From: Granulicella sibirica
Lineage (GTDB): Bacteria; Acidobacteriota; Terriglobia; Terriglobales; Acidobacteriaceae
NCBI RefSeq assembly: GCF_004115155.1
Contig: NZ_RDSM01000004.1
Span: 62,001 to 126,000, forward strand
DNA: 64,000 nt
Direction of reading: 5' to 3'
Each line of letters begins with the position of its first letter. Position 1 is the first letter of the stretch. Shown one piece after another: positions 23,316-32,706 of the stretch. Below the pieces are notes generated by a model. That model was not told the origin of the DNA. It did no database searches and was given only the letters and a program-made list of their open reading frames with translations. A program made the translations under genes and the position numbers.

Positions 23316-25516
23316 AGCACAACGCCATCCGTAGAACGCTCGGCGTAGCATCTGCGCTTGCCGTCGGATTCCTCGGACTGACGAAAGACAAGTCGCGCAA
23401 CGTGCATGCTGCCACGGACGTCACATGGCGGCGCCAGATCGCACCGATCGTCTACAAGAACTGCACAAGTTGCCACCACGAAGGCGGCTCCGGCCCATTC
23501 GCGTTGTCGAGTTACAACGGCGCAAAGCGCTGGGGCAAGCTCATGCAGACCGTCACCACAAGCCGCTACATGCCGCCGTGGCTTCCGTCGCTCGAAGGCG
23601 TGCATCTTCAGGGCGATCGCAGGCTCTCCGACGAAGACATCGCGCTCATCGCCGCATGGGTCAGCAGCGGCATGCCGGAGGGTGCAGGACCAGAGCCGGC
23701 CGCGCCGGTTTTCGAGAAAGAGTGGGCTCTCGGCAAACCCGACCTCATCCTCGAGATGCCCGCCAGCATGACCGTGCCGGCGTCCGGAACCGACCTCTTC
23801 GAGAACTTTGTCCTGCCCGTCTCGCTCGACCGAACACGCTGGGTCCGAGCCATGGAGATCAAGCCCGGCTCGCCCCGCGTCACGCACCACGCCAACGTCA
23901 TCCTCGACCGCACCGCCTCCATCCGTCGTGCACACCCGTCCGACTGGCAGAAGGGTATTCCCGGCATGGACATCCTCGTCGACTCCGGCGACAAGTTCGA
24001 TCCCGACAGCCACTTCCTCTTCTGGAAGCCCGACTCTACTGCCCTTATTGAACCCGAGGGCATGCCCTGGCGTCTCGACCCAGGCACCGACCTTGTCCTC
24101 AACATGCATCTCAAGCCCACTGGAAAAGAGGAGTCCGTCCGCGCGAGCATTGGCCTCTACTTCACCGACAAGCCAGCGACGGCGCAACCCATGCTTTTGC
24201 AACTCGAGAACGACGCCGCCCTCGACATCCCTGCAGGCGACCAAGCCTTCATCGTCGAAGACAAGCTCAAGCTCCCCGTCGCCGTCGATGTTCTCGGCAT
24301 CTACCCCCATGCGCACTATCTCGGCAAGCGCATGGAAGCATGGGCGACGACGCCTAGCGGCGAGCGCCGTTCTATCCTGCTCATCAAGGATTGGGACATT
24401 GATCGGCAATCCGTCTATCGACTATCCACGCCGCTAACTCTGCCGAAGGGTGCCGTGGTCCACATGCGCTACACCTTCGATAACTCCACCGCAAATATCC
24501 GCAACCCGAATTCGCCGCCCATCCGAGTTCATGCGGGCAATCGATCGGTAGATGAGATGGCTCACTTCTGGCTTCAGGTCCTACCCCATCCCACGCAGAA
24601 GGAAACTGACCCACGCCTGGCCCTCGAACGCGCGTGGATGGAGAACCGCCTTAGCAAGAGCCCGAACGACGAACTCGCTGAATATAACCTCGCCGCGCTC
24701 ACGATGCAGGAGGGCAACCCGCAGCGAGCGGCGCAACTCTATCGCCAAGTCCTCAACCAGCGCCCCGATGACCCTCGAACCATGACCTCCCTCGGCTCCG
24801 CTCTCGCACTGGCAGGCGACATACCCGGAGCCCAAAGCCAGTACCGCGCGGCCATGGCGAAGGATCCCAGCTACACCGATGCGGCCTTTGACCTCGCCTC
24901 CCTCGATCTGAGCCACAATGATCTGGACGAAGCCCAGCACACCTTTCGCCAACTCACCATCGGCCACCCGGACGATCTCGACGCCCATGCCGGCCTAGGC
25001 AGCACGCTCCTCGCAGGCGGCGATGCTGCCGGAGCAAAGCAGGAGTTCGCGAAGGTCCTCACATCCGCGCCCGACAACTTCGAAGCCCTCTACGGCTCAG
25101 CCCAGATCGCCCTCCAGGCGAGCGATCTTCCCACAGCCGAAGACCTGCTCATCCGCGCCCTCGCCGTCCGCGATGACGCCGATGCCCATCGCTCCTTGGC
25201 CCTCGCCTACGCGGGCAGCGGCACCCTCGGCAAGGCTGTCATCGAGCTCGAAGCATGGAAGCGTCTCGCACCAAACGATGTCGAAGCGTATCGCGCCCTT
25301 GCGCAGGTCTATCAGCAACTTGGAAAGCTTCCTGAAGCACTGATGGAGCAGAAGGCCGTAGTTCGTATGACCACCAGCACTGCAAGCGACTGGAACGATC
25401 TCGGTGTTATGGAAGCGCAAGCTGGCGACAAGGTCTCCGCACGCCGCGACCTGGAACATGCGCTCTCGCTCGAGCCCGGGAACGAAGTCGCCATGAAGAA
25501 TCTTCGACGGCTTTAG
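23312..25516 (+). CDS. Cytochrome c / copper type II monooxygenase-like / TPR fusion protein
   Basis: A 734-residue exported protein (signal at about residues 5-34). A single heme-binding C-x-x-C-H occurs at 51-55 in 'KNCTSCHHEGG'. Residues about 125-440 resemble the copper type II ascorbate-dependent monooxygenase (DBH/PHM) fold, with a His-His pair at 192-193 (V-T-H-H-A-N-V) and H-x-H at 333-335 (Y-P-H-A-H-Y-L-G), the arrangement that binds the two coppers in this family. The C-terminal third (about 445-734) is a run of TPR units. The substrate is unknown. The GTG start overlaps the redoxin stop, so a redox partnership is likely. It is convergent with the GntR-LacI regulator, the stops overlapping by four bases. 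Confidence 0.8.
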   Translation: MKHNAIRRTLGVASALAVGFLGLTKDKSRNVHAATDVTWRRQIAPIVYKNCTSCHHEGGSGPFALSSYNGAKRWGKLMQTVTTSRYMPPWLPSLEGVHLQGDRRLSDEDIALIAAWVSSGMPEGAGPEPAAPVFEKEWALGKPDLILEMPASMTVPASGTDLFENFVLPVSLDRTRWVRAMEIKPGSPRVTHHANVILDRTASIRRAHPSDWQKGIPGMDILVDSGDKFDPDSHFLFWKPDSTALIEPEGMPWRLDPGTDLVLNMHLKPTGKEESVRASIGLYFTDKPATAQPMLLQLENDAALDIPAGDQAFIVEDKLKLPVAVDVLGIYPHAHYLGKRMEAWATTPSGERRSILLIKDWDIDRQSVYRLSTPLTLPKGAVVHMRYTFDNSTANIRNPNSPPIRVHAGNRSVDEMAHFWLQVLPHPTQKETDPRLALERAWMENRLSKSPNDELAEYNLAALTMQEGNPQRAAQLYRQVLNQRPDDPRTMTSLGSALALAGDIPGAQSQYRAAMAKDPSYTDAAFDLASLDLSHNDLDEAQHTFRQLTIGHPDDLDAHAGLGSTLLAGGDAAGAKQEFAKVLTSAPDNFEALYGSAQIALQASDLPTAEDLLIRALAVRDDADAHRSLALAYAGSGTLGKAVIELEAWKRLAPNDVEAYRALAQVYQQLGKLPEALMEQKAVVRMTTSTASDWNDLGVMEAQAGDKVSARRDLEHALSLEPGNEVAMKNLRRL

Positions 25517-26655
25517 CTAGCGGTCGTCCGATCGCTCGACGCCCGCACCACGAGATCGCAGCGCACCAGCACATCGCGCACCGGATGATGCGGCCGCTCC
25601 AGCCGGTCGAGCATGGTCGACATTGCTATCGCGCCAATTTCGCCGCAGTCCTGCCGCAGCGTCGTCAGGGGAACAGGCAGAAACTTCGCATAAGTCACAT
25701 CATCCACGCCGACGATCTTGATGCGACCAGGTATCTCCACGCCAAGCGAGATCAACGTCCTCATCAGACGGGCCGCGGTGATGTCGTTCGCACACACAAT
25801 CCCATCCGGATTTACTCGATCCAGCATCGCTCGCACAAAGCCCGTGTCTTCGAAGTCGCCCAGGACAACCTCACCAAACCCGTTGCCTTCGGTCCGCAAC
25901 GCGCTGAAGTAGCCGGCAATCCTCGCGTCCACCGTCGGAGCCGAGTTGTGCCGCGCCGCAAATATGATCCGCGTCGCGCCGGCCTGAAGCAGGTGGCGCG
26001 TCAGCAGATGCCCAGCCCGATGATTATCGATGCCGACAAGGTCGAACGCACCCCGGTCCGGATAACGTTCGACGCCGCGATCGAGCAGCACGACAGGAAT
26101 TCCCGAGTTGGCGAGCATGGTCGCGATGCGCCCATTCGTCGCATCCCGGGTAAGCGAGAACTCTGTGGGCGCGAAGAACACGCCCGCGACCTTCTGCTTG
26201 ATGTACTGCGCGCATAACTGCTCGGCGGCCTTCTCGCGGCTGCTCTCATTGCTAGCCGTGTGCCCCCAGGAAAGCGAGTGCGACTTTGCGACCGGCGAAC
26301 GCATCATCCCCTGGCAGATCGGCTCAAAGATTTCTGTCGTACCAAGGTCTGGAATCAGCAGACCGAACTGCATGGATGGGCCATGCGGGCTTTCGTTGAC
26401 GTAGGTGCCGGAGCCCGGCCGGCGAATGACAAGCTTGTCGCGCTGCAAGGTTTGAAAGGCCTTCGCCACCGTGATACGCGAAGCCTGAAATCGCTCACAA
26501 AGCAGGGCCTCGCTCGGCAGCCGATCCCCGGGCTTGTAGACACCCGATTCGATCTCGCCCAGTAACTCTTCGTAGATGGTTTGATATCTCGGCGACTCGG
26601 TGGGGCTTGAGGCCGATCCACTGGAGGAGCCTTTCTTCTTCTTATCGCCACGCAT
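25513..26655 (-). CDS. GntR-LacI hybrid transcriptional regulator (AraR-like)
   Basis: A 380-residue regulator. After a basic, Ser-rich N-terminus comes a GntR winged helix ('YEELLGEIESGVYKPGDRLP', 'SEALLCERFQASRITVAKAF', 'VIRRPGSGTYV'), then a LacI-type periplasmic-binding-protein domain from about residue 90 ('FGLLIPDLGTTEIFEPICQG', 'GIPVVLLDRGVERYP', 'VGIDNHRAGHLLTRHLLQAG'). This architecture is that of AraR-type sugar-responsive repressors. It lies at the downstream end of receptor locus A, so control of that locus by a sugar is the natural guess; no operator was identified beside its own gene. A candidate GntR-like palindrome, TGTTATAACA, occurs upstream of receptor A at 37714-37723. Confidence 0.9.
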   Translation of the reverse strand: MRGDKKKKGSSSGSASSPTESPRYQTIYEELLGEIESGVYKPGDRLPSEALLCERFQASRITVAKAFQTLQRDKLVIRRPGSGTYVNESPHGPSMQFGLLIPDLGTTEIFEPICQGMMRSPVAKSHSLSWGHTASNESSREKAAEQLCAQYIKQKVAGVFFAPTEFSLTRDATNGRIATMLANSGIPVVLLDRGVERYPDRGAFDLVGIDNHRAGHLLTRHLLQAGATRIIFAARHNSAPTVDARIAGYFSALRTEGNGFGEVVLGDFEDTGFVRAMLDRVNPDGIVCANDITAARLMRTLISLGVEIPGRIKIVGVDDVTYAKFLPVPLTTLRQDCGEIGAIAMSTMLDRLERPHHPVRDVLVRCDLVVRASSDRTTAS

Positions 26656-26789
26656 CAGATTGCCTCATGTGGAACGCACTTCTCTGCAGGCTCATCTCGA
26701 AAGCATGTGAGGCCACAAGAATACGTCGTCCATTGTACCCTCGTGTCGCGGTACGAACCGGCCACGCGGAGTACCGTAACTCGCAACGT

Positions 26790-28505
26790 TCAAGGGCGCG
26801 CAGTGCCTTTCCCTTCGGTAATTTCAAGCATGCGATCGACACTGTCAATGGCAAACTCTTCCTGCTCGCCGTTCGGCCAACGCACAAGCACCTTGCTCAG
26901 TTTCGTCTCGGCACCAAGCCCGAAATGAAGCCGCAGGTCGCTGCTGCTGTTGTAACTCGAACCACTCCTTACCTCATCGACCCAGCTTCTTTTTGCACCA
27001 TGTACTACGACCCGCGCCCCGATTGCTGAGCGGTTCGACTTCGTGCCAATCAGCCGCAAGCCAAGCCAGTGGTTTTGATTTCTTGCCTCGTTTACCAACA
27101 GCATCGGACGATCGCTCAGGTTATTGACAACCGCCTCAAGCCGCCCATCATTCCACAGGTCCGACACCGCGAGACCGCGCCCCGAAAGCGGCTCCGTCAG
27201 ACCCGGCCCTGCGCTCTTCGACTCATCACGAAACTTCCCATTGCCGAGATTCCAGTAAAGAAAACGCGGCTCCCGATAGGTCGCTCCAAGCTTTGCTGAA
27301 TCGACCTCCGGATAGACATGCCCGTTCACGACGAGCAGGTCCGGATAACCATCGTTATCGACATCGGCAAACATCGCCCCCCACCCGAGCGCATCCGAGT
27401 TAATGCCAAGCCCAGCTGGAAACGTCTCATCCGTAAACGTTCCATCGCCATTGCTCTTGTACAGCGTCGATGTGTCGTCAGAGAAGTTTGTCTTGAATAA
27501 GTCGACATGACCGTCGCCGTTATAGTCCGCCGCCGTCGCTCCCATGCCAGCCTGCTCGCGTCCATCCTCGTTGAACGCCGCCCCAACATCCGCGGCCACA
27601 TCGGTGAAGGTGCCATCCTTGTTATTGCGATAAAGGATGGATGGCGTTGAATCACAAGCCATGTAGATATCCGGCCACCCATCCTCGTTGAAATCGATCG
27701 TCGTCACCGAAAAGCAGTAATGCCCCGCCGTCTTCTCAATCCCGCTGGTCGCGCTCACGTCCTTGAAGTGCCCATCGCCTTCGTTATGAAAGAGAAGATT
27801 CGGTGCACTTGGGAGCCCACGCGGCCCGCACATCACCGGTGTGCCCTTCCAGATGCATCCAGCCTGCTGGCCCGGCATCGGCGTCTTCGCCAGGTCGAAG
27901 TGCACGTAGTTCGCGACGGCTATATCCAACCGCCCGTCTCGGTCATAATCGACGAACGCGCATCCCGTCCCCCACTCCTTACCGGTCCCGGCGACGCCAG
28001 CCTGATCCGACACGTCGCGAAAGGTCCCATTGCCTTGATTGTGGAAGAGCCTGTTCTTGCCATAGCCCGTCACATACAGATCATCGAAGCCATCGTTGTC
28101 GTAGTCCCCGACACAAGCCCCTTGTCCCCATCCCGAAGACACCAGGCCCGCCTTCACCGTTACGTCGGTAAAGCTCCCGTCGTGATTGTTATGCAGAAGA
28201 TGATTCGTCGCCGAACCTACGCTCGCCGCGCCAAGATCTCTGCCGTTGACGAGAAAGATATCCGGCCAGCCGTCGCGGTCATAGTCGATGATTGCCACGC
28301 CCGAGCCCGTAGCCTCGACGATGTACTTCTTGTTCTCCTCGCTCCCATTCACATTGCGAACGGTGAGCCCGGCCTTCGAAGCGACATCGACAAACCAGGC
28401 CGGGGTTGGATGTTCCGCGCTCGCGGGATAGACCTTCTGCTGCTGACCATGCGTTTCCACAAGCATGAAGCAGCAAGCTAGCCACACCGCAAGCCAACGA
28501 GTCAC
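26790..28505 (-). CDS. CRTAC1-family FG-GAP / ASPIC-UnbV protein (locus A, third copy)
   Basis: A 571-residue exported protein (signal at about residues 1-20) with a beta-propeller of repeated FG-GAP/VCBS units. Each carries a calcium-binding D-Y/F-D-x-D-G-x-x-D motif, for example 'DYDRDGWPDIFLVNG' and 'DYDNDGFDDLYVTGYG'. An ASPIC/UnbV domain closes the protein, with 'NRSAIGARVVVHG', 'VRSGSSYNSSSDLRLHFGLG' and 'VRWPNGEQEEF'. The family is extracytoplasmic and linked by context to TonB-dependent uptake, but its biochemical role is not established. The GTG start overlaps the previous gene's TGA by four bases, so the two are translationally coupled. Confidence 0.88.
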   Translation of the reverse strand: MTRWLAVWLACCFMLVETHGQQQKVYPASAEHPTPAWFVDVASKAGLTVRNVNGSEENKKYIVEATGSGVAIIDYDRDGWPDIFLVNGRDLGAASVGSATNHLLHNNHDGSFTDVTVKAGLVSSGWGQGACVGDYDNDGFDDLYVTGYGKNRLFHNQGNGTFRDVSDQAGVAGTGKEWGTGCAFVDYDRDGRLDIAVANYVHFDLAKTPMPGQQAGCIWKGTPVMCGPRGLPSAPNLLFHNEGDGHFKDVSATSGIEKTAGHYCFSVTTIDFNEDGWPDIYMACDSTPSILYRNNKDGTFTDVAADVGAAFNEDGREQAGMGATAADYNGDGHVDLFKTNFSDDTSTLYKSNGDGTFTDETFPAGLGINSDALGWGAMFADVDNDGYPDLLVVNGHVYPEVDSAKLGATYREPRFLYWNLGNGKFRDESKSAGPGLTEPLSGRGLAVSDLWNDGRLEAVVNNLSDRPMLLVNEARNQNHWLGLRLIGTKSNRSAIGARVVVHGAKRSWVDEVRSGSSYNSSSDLRLHFGLGAETKLSKVLVRWPNGEQEEFAIDSVDRMLEITEGKGTARP

Positions 28506-30382
28506 AGGCCAGCCTTCGCAGCCGAACCCATCGCGACCTGCTTCAGAATCTTCCCACCCTCTTCAATCACATACAGCTTGTTCGGCGGAAGATCCCGAAG
28601 CACGTCCTTCGTTCCCGACGGCCACACAATCTCAACCTCGTCCACGGTGGTCGCCTTATCCAGTCCGAAGTGAACCCTCAGGTCGTTCTGCGAATAGTAA
28701 CTTCCCCCGCTGCGAACCTCTTCAATCTGCCGCATCGGCTGCTTGCCCTGTCCCGACTCCGCATCCTCAGCCGTCCGCGCGGTCACGGTAATGCGCGCCC
28801 CCACGCCCGTGCGGTTGCTTTTCTTTCCAACCAACCGAATTTTCAACCAGTTCCGCATGATCGTCGAATCGCACCGGAGCAACTGCGGCACTGAGTTCAC
28901 GCAGTTCACCACGACATCCATATCGCCATCGTTATCGAAGTCCCCGAACGCGCATCCACGCGCCGCGACCGCAGCCGTCATGCCGCTCCCCGCCTGGTTC
29001 GTCACCTCTTCGAACTGCCCCGTGCGCAGGTTGCGATACACATACTTATGCTCGGCATAAGGAGAATCCAAATGTGAGTTATCGACCTCCGGGTACACAT
29101 GGCCATTCGAGATGAAGATATCCAGCCACCCATCATTATCGAGATCGACAAAGCCGACGCCCCATCCGAGATAGCGCGTGTTGATCCCAAGCCCCGAGAG
29201 ATAGGTGTGATCCTCAAACGTTCCATCGCCAAGGTTCTGATACAGCGAATCTGTATCTCCCGCGAAGTTAGTCTTGACGATGTCTAGCTGCCCATCGCGA
29301 TTGAAGTCCCCAACGGAAACACCCATGCCAGCCTGTGGCTTGCCATCCGGCGAGTAAGCAATGCCCGTTTCGATCGCAAGATCCTTGAACGTCCCGTCCT
29401 TCTGATTCTGGTAGTAAGTGGCTGCCGTCGAGTCGTTCGCAACGTAGATATCCGGCCACCCATCATTGTCGAGATCCGCAACCGAAACACTCAGCCCGTA
29501 CGTTCCGATCGTGTCCCACATTCCCGCCTTCTTGGAGACATCCGTGAAGGTTCCATCGCCATTGTTGTGATACAGAATGTTCTTTCCACCATCCAGCCCC
29601 GGAGGTCCGCAGGCCACCTGGATGCCCTTATACGCACACCCCGCCGCCTCTGGCAGAGGAGCTGTCTTGATATCGAAGTCGATGTAGTTCGCGACAAATA
29701 GATCAAGATGGCCATCGCGGTCGTAGTCAAGAAATGCGCAGCCCGAGTTCCAGCGCGTCTTCGATTGTGCCAGGCCAGCCTTCACCGTTACATCCGTGAA
29801 CGTCCCATCGCCGTGGTTCTTATAAAGAATGTTCTGCCCGTAGTAACTCACGAACAGATCGTTCCACCCATCGTTGTCATAGTCCCCAACGCAGCAACCC
29901 TGTCCCCACCCCGACCGCGTCATCCCGCTCTTCGCCGTTACATCCGTAAACGTGCCATCGCGATTGTTCTTGAACAACCGGCTGATCGGTTCCTGCCCCT
30001 TCGGAAAGCCTTCGAGCCTCGTTCCATTGACGAGAAAAAGATCAAGCCAGTCATCGTGGTCGTAGTCATAGAACGCGACGCCACATCCCGTCGTCTCCAG
30101 CAGGTAGCGATTCTTATGCTCGCCGCCGTATATCGTCTTCGCGGTCAGCCCACTCTCTTTCGCCACGTCGACGAAGCTGTACCCAAGCGGAGTGCCCTTC
30201 ACAGGGGAGGGAATCGTACTCGGGGCAGGTCGCGCCTTCGCCTCGAACACTGGCCTCGATCCGATCTGCCCTTTCGGCGCAGCTTCCTGAGCCGGAACCG
30301 CAAGCTTCAGCACATCCTCAAGCGAGAGTACAAGTGCAGTCCGCGAAAGCGATCGAATGAAGCCGCGTCGTGTCCAGATCAA
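28502..30382 (-). CDS. CRTAC1-family FG-GAP / ASPIC-UnbV protein with Tat signal (locus A, second copy)
   Basis: A 626-residue relative of its downstream neighbour. The N-terminus 'TRRGFIRSLSRTALVLSL' has a twin-Arg R-R-G-F-I motif followed by a hydrophobic stretch, so Tat export is likely. FG-GAP calcium-loop repeats fill about residues 65-480 ('DYDHDDWLDLFLVNG', 'DYDNDGWNDLFVSYYG', 'DLDNDGWPDIYVAND'), then ASPIC/UnbV ('NRTGVGARITVTART', 'VRSGGSYYSQNDLRVHFGL', 'IVWPSGTKDVL'). TTG is the start, with GGTGGAG five bases before it. The Tat signal differs from the Sec-type signal of the paralogue and suggests folding, perhaps metal or cofactor binding, before export. Confidence 0.87.
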   Translation of the reverse strand: MIWTRRGFIRSLSRTALVLSLEDVLKLAVPAQEAAPKGQIGSRPVFEAKARPAPSTIPSPVKGTPLGYSFVDVAKESGLTAKTIYGGEHKNRYLLETTGCGVAFYDYDHDDWLDLFLVNGTRLEGFPKGQEPISRLFKNNRDGTFTDVTAKSGMTRSGWGQGCCVGDYDNDGWNDLFVSYYGQNILYKNHGDGTFTDVTVKAGLAQSKTRWNSGCAFLDYDRDGHLDLFVANYIDFDIKTAPLPEAAGCAYKGIQVACGPPGLDGGKNILYHNNGDGTFTDVSKKAGMWDTIGTYGLSVSVADLDNDGWPDIYVANDSTAATYYQNQKDGTFKDLAIETGIAYSPDGKPQAGMGVSVGDFNRDGQLDIVKTNFAGDTDSLYQNLGDGTFEDHTYLSGLGINTRYLGWGVGFVDLDNDGWLDIFISNGHVYPEVDNSHLDSPYAEHKYVYRNLRTGQFEEVTNQAGSGMTAAVAARGCAFGDFDNDGDMDVVVNCVNSVPQLLRCDSTIMRNWLKIRLVGKKSNRTGVGARITVTARTAEDAESGQGKQPMRQIEEVRSGGSYYSQNDLRVHFGLDKATTVDEVEIVWPSGTKDVLRDLPPNKLYVIEEGGKILKQVAMGSAAKAGL

Positions 30383-30462
30383 GAAATCTCCACCTTCTCT
30401 ACCGCTGTCTCAGCGCACAAGTATAAAGAGTGCCAGCATACGTCATCAACAGGACGGCTGGC

Positions 30463-32706
30463 TCAGTGCAGCACAACCGGCACAAGCTTCCCGCTGCCTT
30501 CGCGCATCCGGTACGTCCTGTCCGCCTGCACCCCGCGTATGCGCTCGACGATACCTGTCACTGGCCACGTCACCGCAATCTCCTCCACGCGATCCGCAGT
30601 GCCAATCCCGACGTGCTGCCGGAGCGGATTGCCTCCAAAGCTCGACCCATACCCCACCGTCCGGTAGATATGCCTGGCCCCACTCCCACTCTTCACAGTC
30701 ACGTCAATGCGCGCACCGAAGGCCGCCCGGTTCGTCTTTACCCCCTCGAGCATCACCGTCACCCAGTGGTTCCCGTTCCCGGGATTCTGATAGAGCGCGC
30801 TTTGATAGCTATCCCCCGTCTGAGCCCCACCCATCTCCTCAAACACATCTTCGAGCCCCACATTTCGAAGATCCGCAAAGACAATCCCATGCCCTTTCTG
30901 CAGATGCCCAAAGCCGCCCGCCGTGGTTACGTCCTCGAACCTCTGCCCACCCGCATTGCGAAACATCCGGTTCGGCAACAGCGCCTGGTACGTTGAGTCG
31001 CCCGTCCCCAGGTATACATCGAGCCACCCGTCGTTATCGAGATCTCCGAAGTTCGCCCCCATCGGCAGAATCGCCCGATTCATATGCATTGCCGCCGTTA
31101 CGTCCTTGAACGTCCCATCATGCATGTTGCGGTACAACTTCGGGAACTCGGCATGGTTCGGTAGACCTATTTCGAACGCGCCAACATCCGCCGTCCCGGC
31201 AGTCGAGTAGCCCGCGACGAACAGGTCCGGCCATCCGTCGTTGTCATAGTCGAAAAACCACGTTGCAAAGCTGTTGCTCTGCAACGCAACACCAGCCATG
31301 GCCGTCACGTCAGTGAACTTCCCCTTGCCATCGTTGCGAAAGAGACGATTCTTCCCATACATCACCGACACATATAAGTCTGGCCGCCCATCGTTATTGA
31401 AGTCCCCCCAAGCCACCCCCTTGACGAACCCCAAATCCGCCAACCCACTCGCCCCGCCTACCTCGGTAAACGTCCCATCCCGGTTATTCCGAAACAACTG
31501 CGACGGGTGCGGATCGCTCGCCGTCGACTCATGCCCCACCATCACATCGAGCCACCCATCCCCATCGAAGTCCGCCCAGGCCGCCGTCTGCGTCGGATGC
31601 ATCGAGAGCAGCCCCGCCTCCTCCGTCACATCGTCGAACGTCCCATCCCCATTGTTCCGCAGCAACGACATGGGATAGCATCCCTGCTTACCCCACCATC
31701 CGCCACGCAACACAAGCACATCCGGCTTGCCATCGTTGTTGTAGTCCGTCAGAACGATGTTCAACCCACCGGTCTCCCCGATCAAACCGGCCCGCCGCGT
31801 CACGTCCCGAAACGTCCCGTCACCGTTGTTATGGAACAGGTGCATCTGGTCCAATGGCCCAGACGATGTCACCATCACATCGAGCCACCCATCCCCGTCG
31901 AAGTCCTCAACGACGACTCCGCCGGCATGCGAAGTAATATCGATTCCCGCACCTGCCGCAACCTCCGCAAACTCCGGCAGCGCTGCATCTGACTTGAACC
32001 GCGCCGGTGGGATGACCCATTTCGCCGGGACATCCTGCGGATACTTCCCAAGCTGCATATAGGCGATGTTTAGCAGCCACTGAGCCTCGGTATCCTTCGC
32101 ATCGCGCTCCAGCAGCGCCGTCAACTCCCGCACCGCACCCTGCGCGCCCCGCGGCATCTGATGAACGGCGCTCGCCCGCAGAGGAAACACGCAGGCGCCC
32201 TGCCCATGCATGTGTGCGCAGTTCTCCTGCTCGCCAAGCCGCAAATACGCCGTCGCGAGCCACCGCCCAAGCTCCTTTGCGTTCTCTGCCGGGATCATCT
32301 CGTTCGCAGCCGTCCACCGCCGGCGAACCTCTTCAAGCTGGCGCACAGCCCCTTCGTTGTCCCCCGCACCAAGCATCTCCCGGGCAAGCTGCTGGCGGAC
32401 GACGGAGTCCTCACGCAACGCGAGCTTCTGCGTCCGCAGCATCTCCGAGTAGTACCGTACACGCTCCCCGGGCTTGCTCGGATCGAGCTTCCAATCCGTC
32501 GCCGCAAAAACACTCCGCAGCCTCTCGGCCATGCGCTTCGTGCTGGCACTCTGGTAGACCGGGTCCGTGTCAGCGCCCTTCGCCGGAAGTGACACCGACC
32601 CGATCATCGGAGCCGGCATCGCCATCTCCTGCGCACCGGCCCGCTCACCAGCGAACAACTTCATCGCGACAAGACAGACAAGCAGGCTGTGGAGCTTAGT
32701 TCGCAT
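30463..32706 (-). CDS. CRTAC1-family FG-GAP / ASPIC-UnbV protein with helical N-terminus (locus A, first copy)
   Basis: A 747-residue exported protein. A signal peptide (residues 1-26, ending E-R-A-G-A-Q) is followed by about 190 residues of helical, TPR-like sequence with 'LGRWLATAYLRLGEQENCA' and 'AQWLLNIAYMQLGKYPQDV'. The FG-GAP propeller ('DFDGDGWLDVMVTSSG', 'DYNNDGKPDVLVLRGG', 'DLDNDGWLDVYLGTGD') and ASPIC/UnbV domain ('NRAAFGARIDVTVKSG', 'VTWPVTGIVERI') follow. It is a TPR-FG-GAP-ASPIC combination in one chain, whereas locus B uses separate TPR and CRTAC1 genes. The start at 32706 lies inside the end of the TPR gene (11-base overlap); the frame is open further upstream but looks non-coding. 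Confidence 0.87.
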   Translation of the reverse strand: MRTKLHSLLVCLVAMKLFAGERAGAQEMAMPAPMIGSVSLPAKGADTDPVYQSASTKRMAERLRSVFAATDWKLDPSKPGERVRYYSEMLRTQKLALREDSVVRQQLAREMLGAGDNEGAVRQLEEVRRRWTAANEMIPAENAKELGRWLATAYLRLGEQENCAHMHGQGACVFPLRASAVHQMPRGAQGAVRELTALLERDAKDTEAQWLLNIAYMQLGKYPQDVPAKWVIPPARFKSDAALPEFAEVAAGAGIDITSHAGGVVVEDFDGDGWLDVMVTSSGPLDQMHLFHNNGDGTFRDVTRRAGLIGETGGLNIVLTDYNNDGKPDVLVLRGGWWGKQGCYPMSLLRNNGDGTFDDVTEEAGLLSMHPTQTAAWADFDGDGWLDVMVGHESTASDPHPSQLFRNNRDGTFTEVGGASGLADLGFVKGVAWGDFNNDGRPDLYVSVMYGKNRLFRNDGKGKFTDVTAMAGVALQSNSFATWFFDYDNDGWPDLFVAGYSTAGTADVGAFEIGLPNHAEFPKLYRNMHDGTFKDVTAAMHMNRAILPMGANFGDLDNDGWLDVYLGTGDSTYQALLPNRMFRNAGGQRFEDVTTAGGFGHLQKGHGIVFADLRNVGLEDVFEEMGGAQTGDSYQSALYQNPGNGNHWVTVMLEGVKTNRAAFGARIDVTVKSGSGARHIYRTVGYGSSFGGNPLRQHVGIGTADRVEEIAVTWPVTGIVERIRGVQADRTYRMREGSGKLVPVVLH

